A DNA stretch of 64,000 nt, taken from assembly GCA_020740775.1 (NCBI GenBank), contig JAHEWK010000005.1:372001-436000 (forward strand), in the 5' to 3' direction. The notes beneath the pieces are model-generated. The model did no database searches and was not told the origin of the DNA. It saw nothing but the letters and a program-made list of their open reading frames with translations. Each line of letters starts with the position of its first letter. Position 1 is the stretch's first letter. The position numbers and the translations under genes are program-made. This DNA comes from Ilyonectria destructans (taxonomy: Eukaryota; Ascomycota; Sordariomycetes; Hypocreales; Nectriaceae). This document shows, in pieces, positions 10,771-22,931 of this stretch.

Positions 10771-13068
10771 GAGCGTTGAGGCGTTCCTGAATCCTACCAG
10801 TCCGGTAGTTTACGAGATGTGGGCATCTTATGTGAAACTCAATTCTTCAGCCCCGACGCCGTTATCTGTCGCGATGGGGAGTGACCTTAGGCGCGGGGTA
10901 ATATAAGTGGCACTATGCTACGTTTGCGGTGCTGCTGGCGCGGTGGCAACCGGTTGAAGAAGCCCAAACAGGATGGACAACGTGGGAGCGATGCCCCTGT
11001 AGGGAGGTGTCAAGAGCACTAACCGAGGCACGCAACAATGGGAGGCCTTGCTCAGCTGCCGAAACTAACTCCTGCGTTGAACCCCTGTAATTAACTCCCG
11101 GTCCTAAACATTTGCCCCTGAGCGAAGAGAAAGCTCCGAGAAATCCTCGACTAGGCGTCTGTGCGGGTTTGATCGCTTAGGTTCGTTCCGAGGGATCGCC
11201 GGCTAGTATATACGCAATATGATCGAATTGGGAAGTACCATAATGCTAGTGCGTGTGCTGGTTGGATTGGGCATGTCCTCCGACAAGGATGCAGCCACTT
11301 CGGAGCATTGGTAAGGAGTTGGTAAGGAGCGGGTCCGAACCAGGGGCTTATGTCCGACCGGCAAACCGGTTCATGCCAAAACCCCGGCTGAAAGATTATA
11401 TCACTTGGCAGTCAGTACTGCCCCCTTGTCTGTGTCGATCATGTGCTTGATGTGCTCGACGAAAGATTGGCTGAGGGCTGGTGAAACGCCCCTAATAGTA
11501 CGCTAAGCCTTGACTTAGTGTAGCTTGCCAGTGACTACTCAGGGGTATATCAACATTTGCTTTAAATGACATCTTTGGTATAATTTGCGGGAATTTCCGT
11601 TTGTTCATTATTCAAACTGCTATTAAGACGACCTAGGGCCTTCGTGTGTACGTTCCATCTCCAACTCCAAGCCATGTGGAACTGCAGCTGTGTCCACTGC
11701 GTCCATCAAGTCAGAGTCACTGTGGTTTCTATTGTGGAGACTAAGGGGATATCCCCTGTAAATACAGTGGGCAGATTCCCAGCCCTTGCCTTGTGTCAAG
11801 TCAGCCAGCGAAGTGGAACGCTCCACAATGCAGAACTGATAACGTACATGATGTACCGTAGCATCTCAACTGATCCGGGCAGCTTAGCGTAAGGACCATC
11901 CCACTTTACTCTGGTATATCCGTAGATACGCAGAATACAATTGGCCACCCCGGCATTTCATGCGACGCTAGGTTGTCCGGAGCCGTTGAGATTTTTCGGT
12001 ACTTTGACACCTTGGCTTAGCTGTAAGGCTAGCATGTCTCCTCGTCCGCACTTTAACAAGCCAAGCCCCCTACCCTATACAACCGTGACAAAATTACAAA
12101 TACCAACACTCCACTATGGCCGCGTCAGATGGAGTCATTTCTGAATCAGCTTACTCTAATTATTTACAACGCCAACAGACCTAATGTGCTGGATGACATC
12201 CGCTTGTGCACAGCGCTCAATGGGTGTGGGGACTGGTTCACTGCCCTGACAAATTCGCGTCAGATACTTCAAACCACGTTTTTTCTCGCAAAAGCTCTCC
12301 AATGCACTGTTGTCGTAAAATAGCAGTCTGGCAGAACATTGGACCGTTCTGTCATTCTAATCCGTCACTCTAGTGCATGGGTTGGCTATACAATTGGAAC
12401 ATTAAGCCTAGCGACGGAATATCCCGTGTGCACGCCAATTCACCGTAACTGCTCAGTCGAGTCAAGCACGTAGTCGACCCCATAAGAACAGGAGGGGACC
12501 AATAAAATCAGTTAATTATGACACTGTTGCGGTTAACAGTGGAAATATGGAGACAATGGTGGCGCTACTCGCGCGAGTTGACCGAGTTTGCGTGGTGCAG
12601 TTCTATTCTGCTGTTCAGGTTGGCCGATCGTCATTTCGGACCGATTCCTAGCTATTTTCATGCTTAGAGCTGGTTCAGCCCACTTGGCCCCAAGCCGTTG
12701 GGGCTTCTCTTTGGCAAGGATCCACGTGGCAGATCCGTTTCAGCTTACCGGTGGGTTTGTCCTGAATTTAACACGGCAGTAAAACAAGACTCAGTCATCC
12801 AAGTCTGAGTAATAGTAACTGTTCACTCCTACATAGTATGTAGTACAAATACCCTACGATCGTGTGGATGCATGCTACAGTGGAGAAGATTGTGCATCCT
12901 TCTCATTTGTCTGGGTATTGCAGCTGTCTGGTCGTGCTAAGGACTCTTTACAAAGGCTCAAGTAGTAAAAAAGAACCATAAATTGATGAAGGTGTAACAT
13001 AGCTAATACCAGAAATTGCACCCTCCAGCTGCATGTGCTCGGCAAACCTTTTATGCAAGAATATAACC
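10771..13068. other. Long intergenic region, no gene seen
   Basis: 2.3 kb with normal base composition but only short ORFs in all frames, none with a recognisable domain. I see no terminal repeats or tandem arrays. Confidence 0.5.
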
Positions 13069-14440
13069 TTAGTCATAGTATACAACTGTTTTCAGAGAAG
13101 GCGTCGCTGTGATGAACCCCTCACAGCCTGAAGTTGGGGTGACGTATACAGTTTCAGTGACGTACGTGACATTTGCTTTGTCGTCAGCCTCATCACAGTC
13201 TGGAGTTGTCGTGACGTATGCAGTTTCGGTGACGTATGTTGCTTCTGTGACACTTGCTTTGCTATCAACCTCCTCACATTCTGGCGTTGTCGTGACAACA
13301 GGACCACTGTCAAGGCATGTCTCGGATGGAGTCGCATAGACAGGGGTAGTCATTGAGAGTGTACTACCGTCAGTTGACGTGACGTCCTCCAAGCATTGAG
13401 TCAAAGTCGGACCAGTGTAAATCGTAGTCGACTTGGTGGGAGCAACATCCAAAGTGAAGTTCTCGAGGTCAACATCGACTTCAACGTAGGCCCCGGCATT
13501 AATGTTCCAGGACTCGGTGGCTTCAAGGGCACATGTCTCATTGTTGTCATCATCTTCGAGCGTGATGACTGTCTCGAAAAGATTGAGATAGACGCCCACT
13601 ACCGCGCTCGACCCGAATCCAACAAGTTTAGTATTAACACCAAGCTCGGTACGTAGCCGAAGCGAAACCTTAAGTGTTGTGGAGCCACGAACGACATCCC
13701 ATGCCAGCACTTGGCTCTCTGCACCGTCGCTTAAGATATTGTTAGTGACGGATTTGAGAGGTTATTGCACCGCAACTCACAAATTGGCGTCAACAACATC
13801 GCCGGTCAAGCTTGCAGCAATCCATGATCCATCGGGGATGGTAAACTCGAAACCACCTGTCGCCTCTAGGTCGCCGTCAACCGAAATGGCCAATTCGATA
13901 TAAAAGCCGAGACCGTACGTGGCCTGAGCGCCCTTTGATGAATATAGTCAGCACCTAGCCATGATCTTGACCAAGAGACTTACAGGTACACTGATGCCTC
14001 CGATATTCCACAAGGGAACGGTCAGTTCGCTGCCAGAACCACCGAGAATGCTAAGATCGACATGGGCTGTGGTTTGTGCGAAAGATATGTTGAGATCTGA
14101 TGCCCAAACATCAATTCTTTCGTCAAAGAGGGCTCGAACACTTCCTGAAAGCTGACAACTGGTGCAGTTGACTTCTAAGTTGTTTGGGTCCACATCACTA
14201 AAGTAATAACCGTTAGTGAAGCATCATAAGATCGGAGAAGGACACTCACATGTCGATGATAGATGAGTCTACCTCAGACCAGCTGAAGGATTCAGTATGA
14301 TCAACATCCCTCCGGACGAGCTCCGTCGGGACTGATGGGGTGAGTTTGACATCAACAGCTTGGGGGAACCTCGAAATGGTCCTTGCAGTTGTCGCCACCA
14401 TCAGCAGCGCCCAAATCAACCCAGATAATTGAGGATGCAT
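13069..14440 (-). CDS. Secreted, Thr-rich cell-surface protein of unknown function
   Basis: Model complement(join(13069..13729,13781..13932,13984..14197,14250..14440)), 405 aa. A signal peptide (about 1-20, MHPQLSGLIWALLMVATTAR) is followed by a dibasic LVRRD site near residue 43 that could be cut by a Kex2-type protease. The middle is beta-rich with NxS/T sites (NCTS, NISF, NFTL, NETC). The C-terminal ~120 residues repeat YVTETVYVT / YVTETAYVT, a Thr/Val pattern common in fungal cell-wall and adhesin-like proteins. No C-terminal hydrophobic GPI signal is seen. No enzyme motif recognised. Confidence 0.8.
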
Positions 14441-16832
14441 GTTTGGTAGAGTGGTGGATTGTAAGCAGTCAATTATTCAAACGAGTGAATGAAACAATAA
14501 GAAGGGAAAATGAATCCAGGGATAGATAAACGGAAATCGTCGATGTTGATGCTATCTACAAACCAACAGCAGAAGCAGAGTTCATATACTAGATGGACAG
14601 TACACCATGGTCGCGACATGGGAAGCCATTTTGCGTTGGCTATTCTGGCACTCGTTTCATGGGTCAACTAACTTGGAGGAGTACATTGCATATGCATTCT
14701 TAAGCGCCGTCAGTGAGGCTGGGACTGTTCTGGTGCTATTTCTGGTCAAATCGTCTCTGTGATTCGTCCCCACGCGCCATTTCTGCAGGGATAAGACAGC
14801 TGGACCGTCATACGAAACCCAAGCCCCGTATATTGTGTGGCGCAATCCAATAATCAGTCGCAACGCGGCGTTGCAGCGCACTTGGTCGGCTGTTGGCCGA
14901 TCCTTTGAATAAGCATGCTGCACCATTTCAAAATCAGCCTTACGCGTTTGAATTCCCATTGTGTATGCCCTCAGTTCTTCGCTCGGGGGCCATTAAGCGC
15001 ATTCAGAAAATGCCGCGTCCTGGGACCCAAAACCTGACCTGCATGAATCGCGAAGGCTTCGAGATAAGGTAGATGCTAGGTACAAAGTGTCAGTTGTGGG
15101 ACAACACATGCTTGCTGGGAGTTTGCGGAATCCAGCAGCGCACATCGTGGCCTTCAGGATTCTTCTTCGCATGTGCCATTAATTGCTCAACTTTTGCACA
15201 TTACTCGTCCCATGATGTCTCCAAATCTGCTGCCCGACTGCGCCGCTGCTATTAGCTCAGCACCGCAGAAATTGGGGGCGAAATGTAAGAGACTAGGGAC
15301 GCAAGCGAGGGTCGGAATAAGCGCTGCGCAAAACAACACAACCAACAGCAAAATGCACAATCAATCAAAGAGCGGCCTGTCGAACCAAAGCTGCAAGACT
15401 GACAGGGACTGACTAGCGGGCCGAGCCTCCTCGACCTAAGCCCACCTCGCGAGCCGCAGCCTGCATTGTTCGTTAGCTCTTTAGTTCGTTGCCTTATTCT
15501 CGTTCTTGCTTATCTCTAACCCAGCAGTCCTACGCCAACCCAGCCCAGTAGTAGAAAGGCAGTGGAAAAACAACAGGGATAGTAGATGCTGAGGACAGTC
15601 AGCAGGCAAGGAGGAATGGCAAGTGGGCTTTTCTTTACGCGAACCTTTAAAAATGAATGGCAGCCGCAGCCTATTTTTCCTTCTCCAAGGCTTTACAAGT
15701 CGGCCTTAAGTGTGGCCATTGCCTGCCGAGCCAAAGTCCTGCAGCCCCCACCTCCTGCAATACTGCTACAGCGTCTGTGGTCTTCAACTCGAGGCCTTGC
15801 TAGGCTCTTTAAAAAATAAGCCTAATGTCTGAATCTTCTGGCCACTCTGCGGCCTTTCGGGAACAGCTTTTGCTGCGGCCAGAGCCTTCCCCCAGAGACA
15901 TGTTGTTACAAACTTGAGCATTACTACAAGCCTGCTTTGAGGTACATATGTGTTGGCCGTTTACTGGACGGATTGACCTACCCCTGGCACTCAAGGCGCC
16001 TCACCAGCTTGTTCATTTGCCCCTTGGCTTTGTTATTCTTTCTCGGCATTGAACAAGTTGTTTTGGTCCTCACCGTCACGATCGGCCGCATGATTGCTGT
16101 CCATTCTCCTACACGGTGCTGATTCTCTTCAGCATGATTGCTCCCTCTGGCGCTTGCACTTTCGTCACAATGTCTATAGTTCCGATCATGTTATGATTTA
16201 CGCGCGCAGACCGAGCGCTTGATGCATGAGTACGTATGCTGCTTTTCATTGGAGTTGTGGTTTTTGCCATCTTTGTGAATGACGTTCTTGTTTCTGAATT
16301 CGGGTATTGCAGGCCCTGGTACGGTTGTTGGCGGGTTGCAAATACCGGGGCGCGTTACTAGACACAGGCGACCATTTAACCCAAAGAGAGGCCACTGGTG
16401 ACTCTCGGCTACGGTGTTTGGATGTGGCCTTAGCCTTAATTTTCCGTTGACCAAGGAGTGGTGAGTTCAGAAAACATCGCGTTTGTAGTGGGATGCATCG
16501 CCCTCGCCCAATTTTGCTTGCGTCACAATCGCACTCACACGTGTAAATGGAATGCTCTTGAGCAGCAGCCTGTCGAGCAGTTTGCACATTCTTGTTACCA
16601 TGTCTTAGGAATGTAAATCTAAATCGCCGGCGCTGTGAAGTCTGCAGCGACCTCTTCCTTCACCGGACGTGCTCTGTGCACCCCGACAGTAGCATTGCTA
16701 AAGCTGGCTCAGCCAACGCAGCTATAACCTTCAATATATAGCTTAATATTTTGGCTTATTCTGGGTTATTACTTTGGCTTACTTTGGCTTATTCTGGCTC
16801 ACTTTGGCTTATTACAACTTTTGCTCGTTGGA
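14441..16832. other. Long intergenic region, no gene seen
   Basis: 2.4 kb of gene-free DNA leading up to the foldback element. Short ORFs only. A local simple repeat lies at 16743-16812. Confidence 0.5.
16743..16812. repeat. Imperfect tandem repeat of TTTGGCTTA(TT)
   Basis: About 70 bases built from variants of TTTGGCTTATT / TCTGGCTCAC / CTTTGGCTTA, ending 20 bases before the foldback element. It lies outside the 9-bp target duplication, so it is host sequence or an older repeat. Confidence 0.75.
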
Positions 16833-17408
16833 GGGGCGTCATACCTGCACGCTGGAGCGTGCAAATAGACATTGCACGCTGGAGCGTGTAAATAGACTCG
16901 GTTACATAAGCAGTCAAATTTACAGCGCCTATGCCCTAATCTTCTAGCAGCTATAGCGCCTACAGCCCCCTAACCTTCTAGTAGCTACAGTACTTATAGT
17001 GTTTTAATTTTCTAGCAGCTATAATACCTGCAGCTCCCTAATCTTCCAGTAGCTATAGCGCTTATAGTATTCTAATCTTCCAGCAGCTATAGTATCTATA
17101 GTATCTTAATCTTATAGCAGCTATAGTGCCTTTAGAATATTATAGATACTATAGCTATTAAAATATTAGAGGGCTGTAAGTGCTATAGCTATTAGAAGAT
17201 TAAAGAGCTGCAGGTGCTGTAGCTGCTAGAAGATTAGGACGCTATAAGCACTGTAGCTACTAGAAGGTTAGGGGGTTATAAGCGCTATAGCTGCTAGAAG
17301 ATTAGGGCATAGGCGCTGTAAATTTGACTGCTTATGTAACCGAGTCTATTTACACGCTCCAGCGTGCAATGTCTATTTGCACGCTCCAGCGTGCAGGTAT
17401 GACGCCCC
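16833..17408. mobile_element. Non-autonomous foldback transposon, MULE-like, with 9-bp target duplication
   Basis: A 576-bp element that is almost one long inverted repeat. The ends are GGGGCGTCATACC... and its exact complement ...GGTATGACGCCCC. Both ends are followed inward by two copies of GCACGCTGGAGCGTGC (itself a near palindrome) and by TCGGTTACATAAGCAGTC. The element is flanked on both sides by the identical 9-mer CTCGTTGGA (16824-16832 and 17409-17417), a target-site duplication. The interior is an array of ~35-bp units around TTCTAGCAGCTATAGCGCC, inverted in the right half. It carries no ORF. Long terminal repeats with a 9-bp duplication are typical of Mutator-like elements; the class call is an inference because no transposase is present. 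Confidence 0.88.
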
Positions 17409-17681
17409 CTCGTTGGAGTAGTGATGACTAACGATGGTCTCACGCTGTCGGCCGACTCGGCCGACAGCAGTGGGACGTCTCAAACTCCGCCAAGGGAGTC
17501 TTCAGCTCCGTTAAGATTCGTGCAACTCCGCCGGGACTAATCCTTGAATTTCCGTAGGTATATATATTACCGCAAGGTCCTTTTGTTGAACTGGAACCTG
17601 ACATTGATAGTGCCCCAGTCCATCCGCTTACCACTGACCCGTACCATCCGTCACTATTCTCAACCCTCTATTCTCGCCACC

Positions 17682-18515
17682 ATGAAAATACTCATTGTTG
17701 GTGCGAGTGGAATGATTGGGGGCGAAGTCCTGATTCAGTGTCTCGCTCATCCAAGAATATCGACCGTCGTCGCGTTTGTGCGTCGAGAACTTTCGGCTCA
17801 TGTATCTGGCCACCCGAAGCTTGAGTCTGTTTTGATCAAAGATTTCTCAGCCTGGCCGGAAGATGTACTACAAGCACACACAGACGCCGCTGCTATGATT
17901 TGGTGAGTTTGAGGAAAATATACGGCTTTCGCAGCGATAATTTAGGTACTCGTTATTAATTGGCTGTCTTTAGGAATATGGGATCCTACAATGGCAGCCT
18001 TGCCGCCGACTTGGAGTATCCCATTGCCTTTCAAGAGAGTATGGCGCGAGTGTTAGAAACGAAAGACATCACATCGAGATTCAGATACGTCCATTTGAGC
18101 GGCAAATTCGTACGCCAAAACCAAGAGCAAAAGTTGTGGTTTCTAGACAAACCCCGCAAGATCAAGGTACTATCCAGATATTATTAGTGTTCCAGATCTA
18201 ACATTGTTTTAGGGTTTGCTTGAAACCAGAGCACTTTCATTTGGAGAGAAACATGCCAATATGTGGGAGACTTTCATCGTTAAGCCAGGAGGAGTTGTAC
18301 CGAAGAAAGTGATGGGTAGTGGCGTGCTTGGCATTTTTACTGCGATGGGGGCAGTGATGGGCGAGAATTGGTCCATCCGAATTGACGAACTGGGCGCGTT
18401 CATGACGTATCTTGCCATCGATGGTAAGGGAGAGGACTCTATCACTGAGAATGGGCGCATCGTGAGAAAAGGGAGGGAGCTCTTGAAATCGCAACACGAT
18501 GTATCCAAGTCCTAG
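17682..18515 (+). CDS. NAD(P)-binding Rossmann-fold (NmrA/epimerase-like) protein
   Basis: Model join(17682..17902,17974..18166,18213..18515), 238 aa. Start chosen at 17682 (CACCATG context) because the sequence directly begins with the beta strand and nucleotide motif MKILIVGASGMIGGEVL; an upstream in-frame ATG at 17544 would add a non-homologous leader. The motif GASGMIG is that of atypical SDR/NmrA-like epimerase-reductases. There is no clear YxxxK, so catalytic activity is uncertain; HLSGKFVRQ occupies the place of the usual Ser/Tyr region. The gene starts 274 bases downstream of the foldback element and converges on the Zn2Cys6 gene with 151 bases between stops. Confidence 0.85.
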
Positions 18516-18666
18516 TGGATACCGAGGAGAGGCCCGAGCAAGGCTTGTGTGGTTATTGCGTGCCGGATTTCTTTCTTCTACAAGGGGTTCCCTTAATCAA
18601 AGAGCAGGTGCGTTTGAAAGATGGTAAGGCAACAAGGGTGAAACTTTAATCTCATTAATAACATTA

Positions 18667-20736
18667 TTAGAGCCTGTTCGAATCTATGAAATCATCGAGA
18701 TTCAACCCTGTGTGTTTATGTGATGGCTCTTGAGTAGGTTTTGGTACAACCGCCGGCGAGCCCTTGCTTGCAAAAAACAAGTTGATAAGGTGCGAGGCTG
18801 GACTAGTTGCGTCAAGTGCTGGCTGGATCGAAGACGTAATGACATCTTCCATTCCAGACTTAGTCATGCTTGCATCGAATTCAATGGCAACAGCAGGATC
18901 GAAAGGTGTCCCAGCTGCTAAGGGAGTGTTAGAATCAGACGTGGGGCTGCTTCTTGTAAACAATTCGTTTTCCGAGTCAGCAGCAATGCCCAACATGGTG
19001 GAGAGAATCTCAGAACTCTGTCTTGCCACGTACTCCCTGACGCACCCTTTTCCAACTGCTTCGAAGCAGTCAATGACTTGCTCAAGCAGGGCCCGGTCTG
19101 AGTCATATTTCGAACCGGTCGAGTCCATGTTGACAAATTGATGCTGTACTTTGGCAAGGAGAAGAATGATCGCGGCTACAGAAGCCGACTGGTCGACGGA
19201 TCTGCAACGGGATAGCTGATCCTTGGCATGTTGCAATCCAAGGTAACGATGAAGTGTGATCCTGCATGCCTCTATACAGTGTTCGAGGCTGGTGGACGAG
19301 CCATCCATAGTCTTTCTAAACGCGATGGGCATGTGCGCAAATATTCGGGCTTGGAAAAACCACAACTGGCATATAAGACGATTAGGATCTTTCGCCGAAT
19401 CAAGAGATCGACCTTGACGAAAGGATGGGGCTCTCCACCAAGAAGGCGGCATTGAGTCCTGTAATCTGTTCAATGCTTCATCTATTTCTTCGAGGGCATG
19501 GCGGTCTTGATGAAGGCCAGCAGCGTTTCGCTGGGCAATGCGTGCCACAATAAGACAAATCCGGCGCTGGATGTTGGCTTCGCCGTCGGAGAGCGGATCG
19601 TTCCAGGTATCGTCGTCAGGACCAAACGGTGCGTAACCAATTCCAGGTTCAAGGCCGAGGAGAAGGCTACAATAGCAGTCGCCACAGGCAGTAGATAGCC
19701 ACAGGCGTCGACTAAGGCCGACATCGCTACAAGTCGAGTTGCGTGCGGAAAGTGAAAAGCTATTCTGGAGCCCTTTCAACCGTGCTATATCAAGGGTTCT
19801 TCTAAAGTTCATCCACGCCTTTCGAATTGCGCCGTCGTTGAGCTGAGTCAAGCTTAGCAAGGTCAAGCATTCTATACCGTCCAACGAGCAAGCCTTATCT
19901 TCGTCGGATAGGATGAATAACTTGACTCTCTCGACAATCACTTCAATGGTTTTCCCGACGCTTTGAGATTGTAGAAATTGCACATCGAAACTTGCTGGGA
20001 GTTGTTGCATGTATAGCGCAAACAGAAGCAATGTTTTAGCGACATGCATCGCGTTGCCTTTCGAAATGGTGGTAATGTCCAGAAGCTCGAGTGTGTCGCT
20101 CGGCTTCAGGACGCTGCCAGGAGGGCTTTCCGCGCCCCAGAGCCAAGCGGTAGTGTTTGTGACTATGGAAATTGCATCTTGCGCAGATGGTAGAAGGGCT
20201 ACAAGTAACTGCTTAGCATCTGGTGTATCCGGCAGAACAGGGCTATGATCGGCGACGAGAGGAGGAGTTCCATCAGGTGTTGAATAAAGGAACTGGCATC
20301 ATGTGAGAAATTAAAAATTTGAAATACCATTGACTTGATAAAACTTACCCAGTCGTTCCAAAGTGAAGAGGGAACAATGGGCTCGGGATCGAGTGAACCT
20401 GAAGTCAGCTGCGATGGTTGTTGGGCCTCAACCAGCTTATTCAAGAGAAGTTCAATGCGCTCTAGCCTTAGTTCATGCTCCTGCTTATTAGAGTGAGCGG
20501 GAGAACTACCGCTGCTTAATTCAGTCTCAGGTTGCTGAAGGGTGCATCGACTGTTGCTTTTCACACACTCGGCACATGTCTCGACGTCCTCATCGGTGAG
20601 CTGGCATTTGACCTTGCGCTTTCTACCTGCTACGGTGTTAGCTGAAAGTGAAGACACAGTCAAGGCTATTAGATGTACACTGGTAGCAACTTCGAGTGCT
20701 TCGTCGTAAGCGCTTGCGGGAGGAGCCTGACTCCAT
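18667..20736 (-). CDS. Zn2Cys6 transcription factor
   Basis: Model complement(join(18667..20292,20349..20626,20679..20736)), 653 aa. The zinc cluster is split by the first intron but reads cleanly after splicing: C17-x2-C20-x6-C27-x9-C37-x2-C40-x6-C47 (CYQCRKRKVKC ... CAECVKSNSRC). A coiled linker (ELRLERIELLLNKLVEAQQ) follows, then the fungal-specific middle region with FALYMQQLP and RKAWMNFRRTLDIARLKGL. The start at 20736 is used because it gives the basic stretch directly before the first Cys. It is divergent from the SDR at 21533, which it may regulate together with the neighbouring cluster. Confidence 0.92.
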
Positions 20737-21532
20737 CTTGAAGTGCTCACCTGATGTTGAAGACGAGGAAATTGTTTAGCGGCCGAAAACAGTCCATTAT
20801 CATGATAGCTGCTGACTAATAAGAGGCGGCCACTGACCCCAGCTAAAGAGTGGGGCATTAGTTACCCGTGGTTTGACTAAGACATTAGGCCTCCCCTGGA
20901 CAGTAATTGATAACAGGAAGATGGGCCTAGTGTTGCTGCTGTGTCAGACCCCAGAGGCGAGAAAGGGTGTAAGCCTACCCCTAACTGGATCGAGCTCGAG
21001 CAATTTATCCTCTATAAATGGTACAAGTAAACCCGACCGGGACATCTGCTTCATAGCGGCGGAAGTTGGTTGAGTAACCATACTCCAGTCTGGTCAGTAT
21101 AATATTCTTAACCTTCAAAACCGCCAGTAATGGATCCTCGGCCGGCATTCCAGAAAGAAATATTGGCAAACATGCCGTTGCTATTTATATTTGCAATAAA
21201 AATACTAACGTCTCCCAGATCCCAGCGCATGATTATACCCGCAGGGGATTTAGTGCCAACCACAAGCGGATCTATCTTTTCTAAAGTTACCGATCACCCG
21301 CCTTGCCTCTAATAGACTGTGACACTATCGGGTTCTCGGGGGCATTGCAGACTCCGGGTCATGCTATGCTCCGAAAAAAGATACAAGAGCCGGGTTTCTT
21401 TACAGCCCGTCCTGCCGAGGCTTTATAAAGCCACAATCAGGTCGCTCATCTATATACCATCCTGTATCCACTGACAAATCCGCCCCACATCCATAGCAAT
21501 ATCCAGGATTTCATCTATACTAGACCTACACA
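20737..21532. promoter_or_regulatory. Divergent promoter between the Zn2Cys6 gene and the SDR
   Basis: 796 bases with no coding sequence. It contains TATATA-like sequence near 21450 upstream of the SDR and a CGGCCG inverted CGG pair near 21139, the half-site type used by Zn2Cys6 dimers. The functional link is inferred from arrangement only. Confidence 0.5.
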
Positions 21533-22447
21533 ATGTCTTCCAATAAATCTCAACCTCTTCATTTTAATGGACGAGTTGCAATCGTCACAGGCGCCGGCCA
21601 GGGAATGGGGCGTGAGCATGCCCTGTTGCTCGGAAGCCGAGGTGCCACCGTCATTGTCAACGACCTATTTCCTGACGTCGCAGAATCTACGGCCAAGGAT
21701 ATCCGAGACGCCGGCGGCAAAGCAGTCGCAGTTGCTGGTTCTATTGCAGAGCGAACGGTTGCGGAAGCTATCCTCAAAACAGCCATCGACAAGTACGGCC
21801 GCATTGACATACTAATCAACAACGCGGGCATTGAAATCAAGAAGAGTTTTCCTGATTTCACCGACACCGATTTGTCTCGAATGTTGGGAGTGCATGTGTT
21901 GGGTGCTTGGGTTCTTACCCAGCTTGTCTGGCCTCACATGAAGACGCAAAACTATGGCCGTGTGCTGATGGTATCCTCGACGTCTCTCTTCGGGATGCCC
22001 GACAACGCAGCCTATGTTGTCTCCAAGGGGGCTCTTTATGGCCTGTCAAGGTCCCTGTCAATTGAAGGGGCTGCCCACGGGATTCTGGTCAACTGTCTGG
22101 GGCCGACAGCTTTCACAGCCATGGCCAAGCAGATGCTTGATGATGAAAAGCGAAGTGCGTGGATGGAAAAGATGTTTCCCGCTTCGACGACCTCGGCAGT
22201 TTGTGCTTGGCTTGTCCATGAGAACTGTCAACTTACTGGAGAGTTTGTCACAAGCTATGGCCGCAGCGTCGGACGAGTGTTTCTGGCAGAGACAAAGGGT
22301 GCCTTTTGCCCAACTGGAGACTACACCCCGGAGACTGTACGCGATCATATGGGCGAAGCGCGCGATACAGAGGGTTTTATAGTACCCATGTCCGTGGAAG
22401 AACAGATTGGAACCCTGCTTAGTATGCGGGCAGGCCAAGGGGAATGA
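21533..22447 (+). CDS. Short-chain dehydrogenase/reductase, MFE-2-like
   Basis: Single exon, 304 aa. Classical SDR motifs in order: TGAGQGMGRE at about 19-28, VND at the cofactor-selecting position, NNAG near 98, and the active-site YVVSK near 164 with Ser of SSTS upstream. The opening GRVAIVTGAGxGxGREHALLL and the VND acidic residue resemble the (3R)-hydroxyacyl-CoA dehydrogenase domain of peroxisomal multifunctional enzyme type 2; the Asp suggests NAD rather than NADP. A C-terminal extension of ~80 residues follows the core. There is no SKL-type peroxisomal signal (ends QGE). A second SDR of the same kind lies at 59524-60471. Likely part of the cluster with the damaged FAD oxidoreductase and epoxide hydrolase. 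Confidence 0.93.
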   Translation: MSSNKSQPLHFNGRVAIVTGAGQGMGREHALLLGSRGATVIVNDLFPDVAESTAKDIRDAGGKAVAVAGSIAERTVAEAILKTAIDKYGRIDILINNAGIEIKKSFPDFTDTDLSRMLGVHVLGAWVLTQLVWPHMKTQNYGRVLMVSSTSLFGMPDNAAYVVSKGALYGLSRSLSIEGAAHGILVNCLGPTAFTAMAKQMLDDEKRSAWMEKMFPASTTSAVCAWLVHENCQLTGEFVTSYGRSVGRVFLAETKGAFCPTGDYTPETVRDHMGEARDTEGFIVPMSVEEQIGTLLSMRAGQGE

Positions 22448-22931
22448 GTCAGAGAAACCGGCGAGGGAAGATTTAAAAAAGAATCGTTGCCATTTTCTTT
22501 TTCACAATGTAAGATCTAGGAAGTGACTGGTTGAGTGAATTGGGTTTGAAATGTGATGGTTATGGTCATGAATCGAATGCTGGAACCTCTCCATACTCCG
22601 CGGCGCTCGTCGGGACTATCTATGGGTTTAAGGGAATACCTTTGGGTGCGACCATGCGAAATATTATCCCGTATGCGCTTCATCGCTTTCTTTGGTGCTT
22701 GCGTCAGCTCTCAGCGACTGTCAGTGTCTAGACTATCGTAGCTCACAGCTCAGTGAGTTCAGTTCAGGCACCTAAAACTAAACTGACTAAGTTTTCGGCT
22801 TGAACTAACTGAATACCAGACTGGCTGCTATAGTAATGAAGCTATTCATATTTTGAAATGGTCTCAGCCTCATCCAAAAAAATATAAGCTCCATCTTTAG
22901 CTAGCTTCTAAATGGAATCCTTTTACAAAGT
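22448..22931. other. Intergenic region, no gene seen
   Basis: About 480 bases between the SDR stop and the end of the FAD-oxidoreductase relic. Nothing recognisable. Confidence 0.5.

Noticed and set aside
17544..17681. Upstream in-frame ATG of the NmrA-like gene as the true start
   Set aside because: The extra 46 residues do not belong to the Rossmann fold, and ATG 17682 has a better context and starts directly with the first beta strand.
20199..20858. ORF start at 20858 for the first Zn2Cys6 gene
   Set aside because: That frame runs through an intron and lacks the first two cysteines; splicing 20679-20736 to 20626 gives a perfect zinc cluster.
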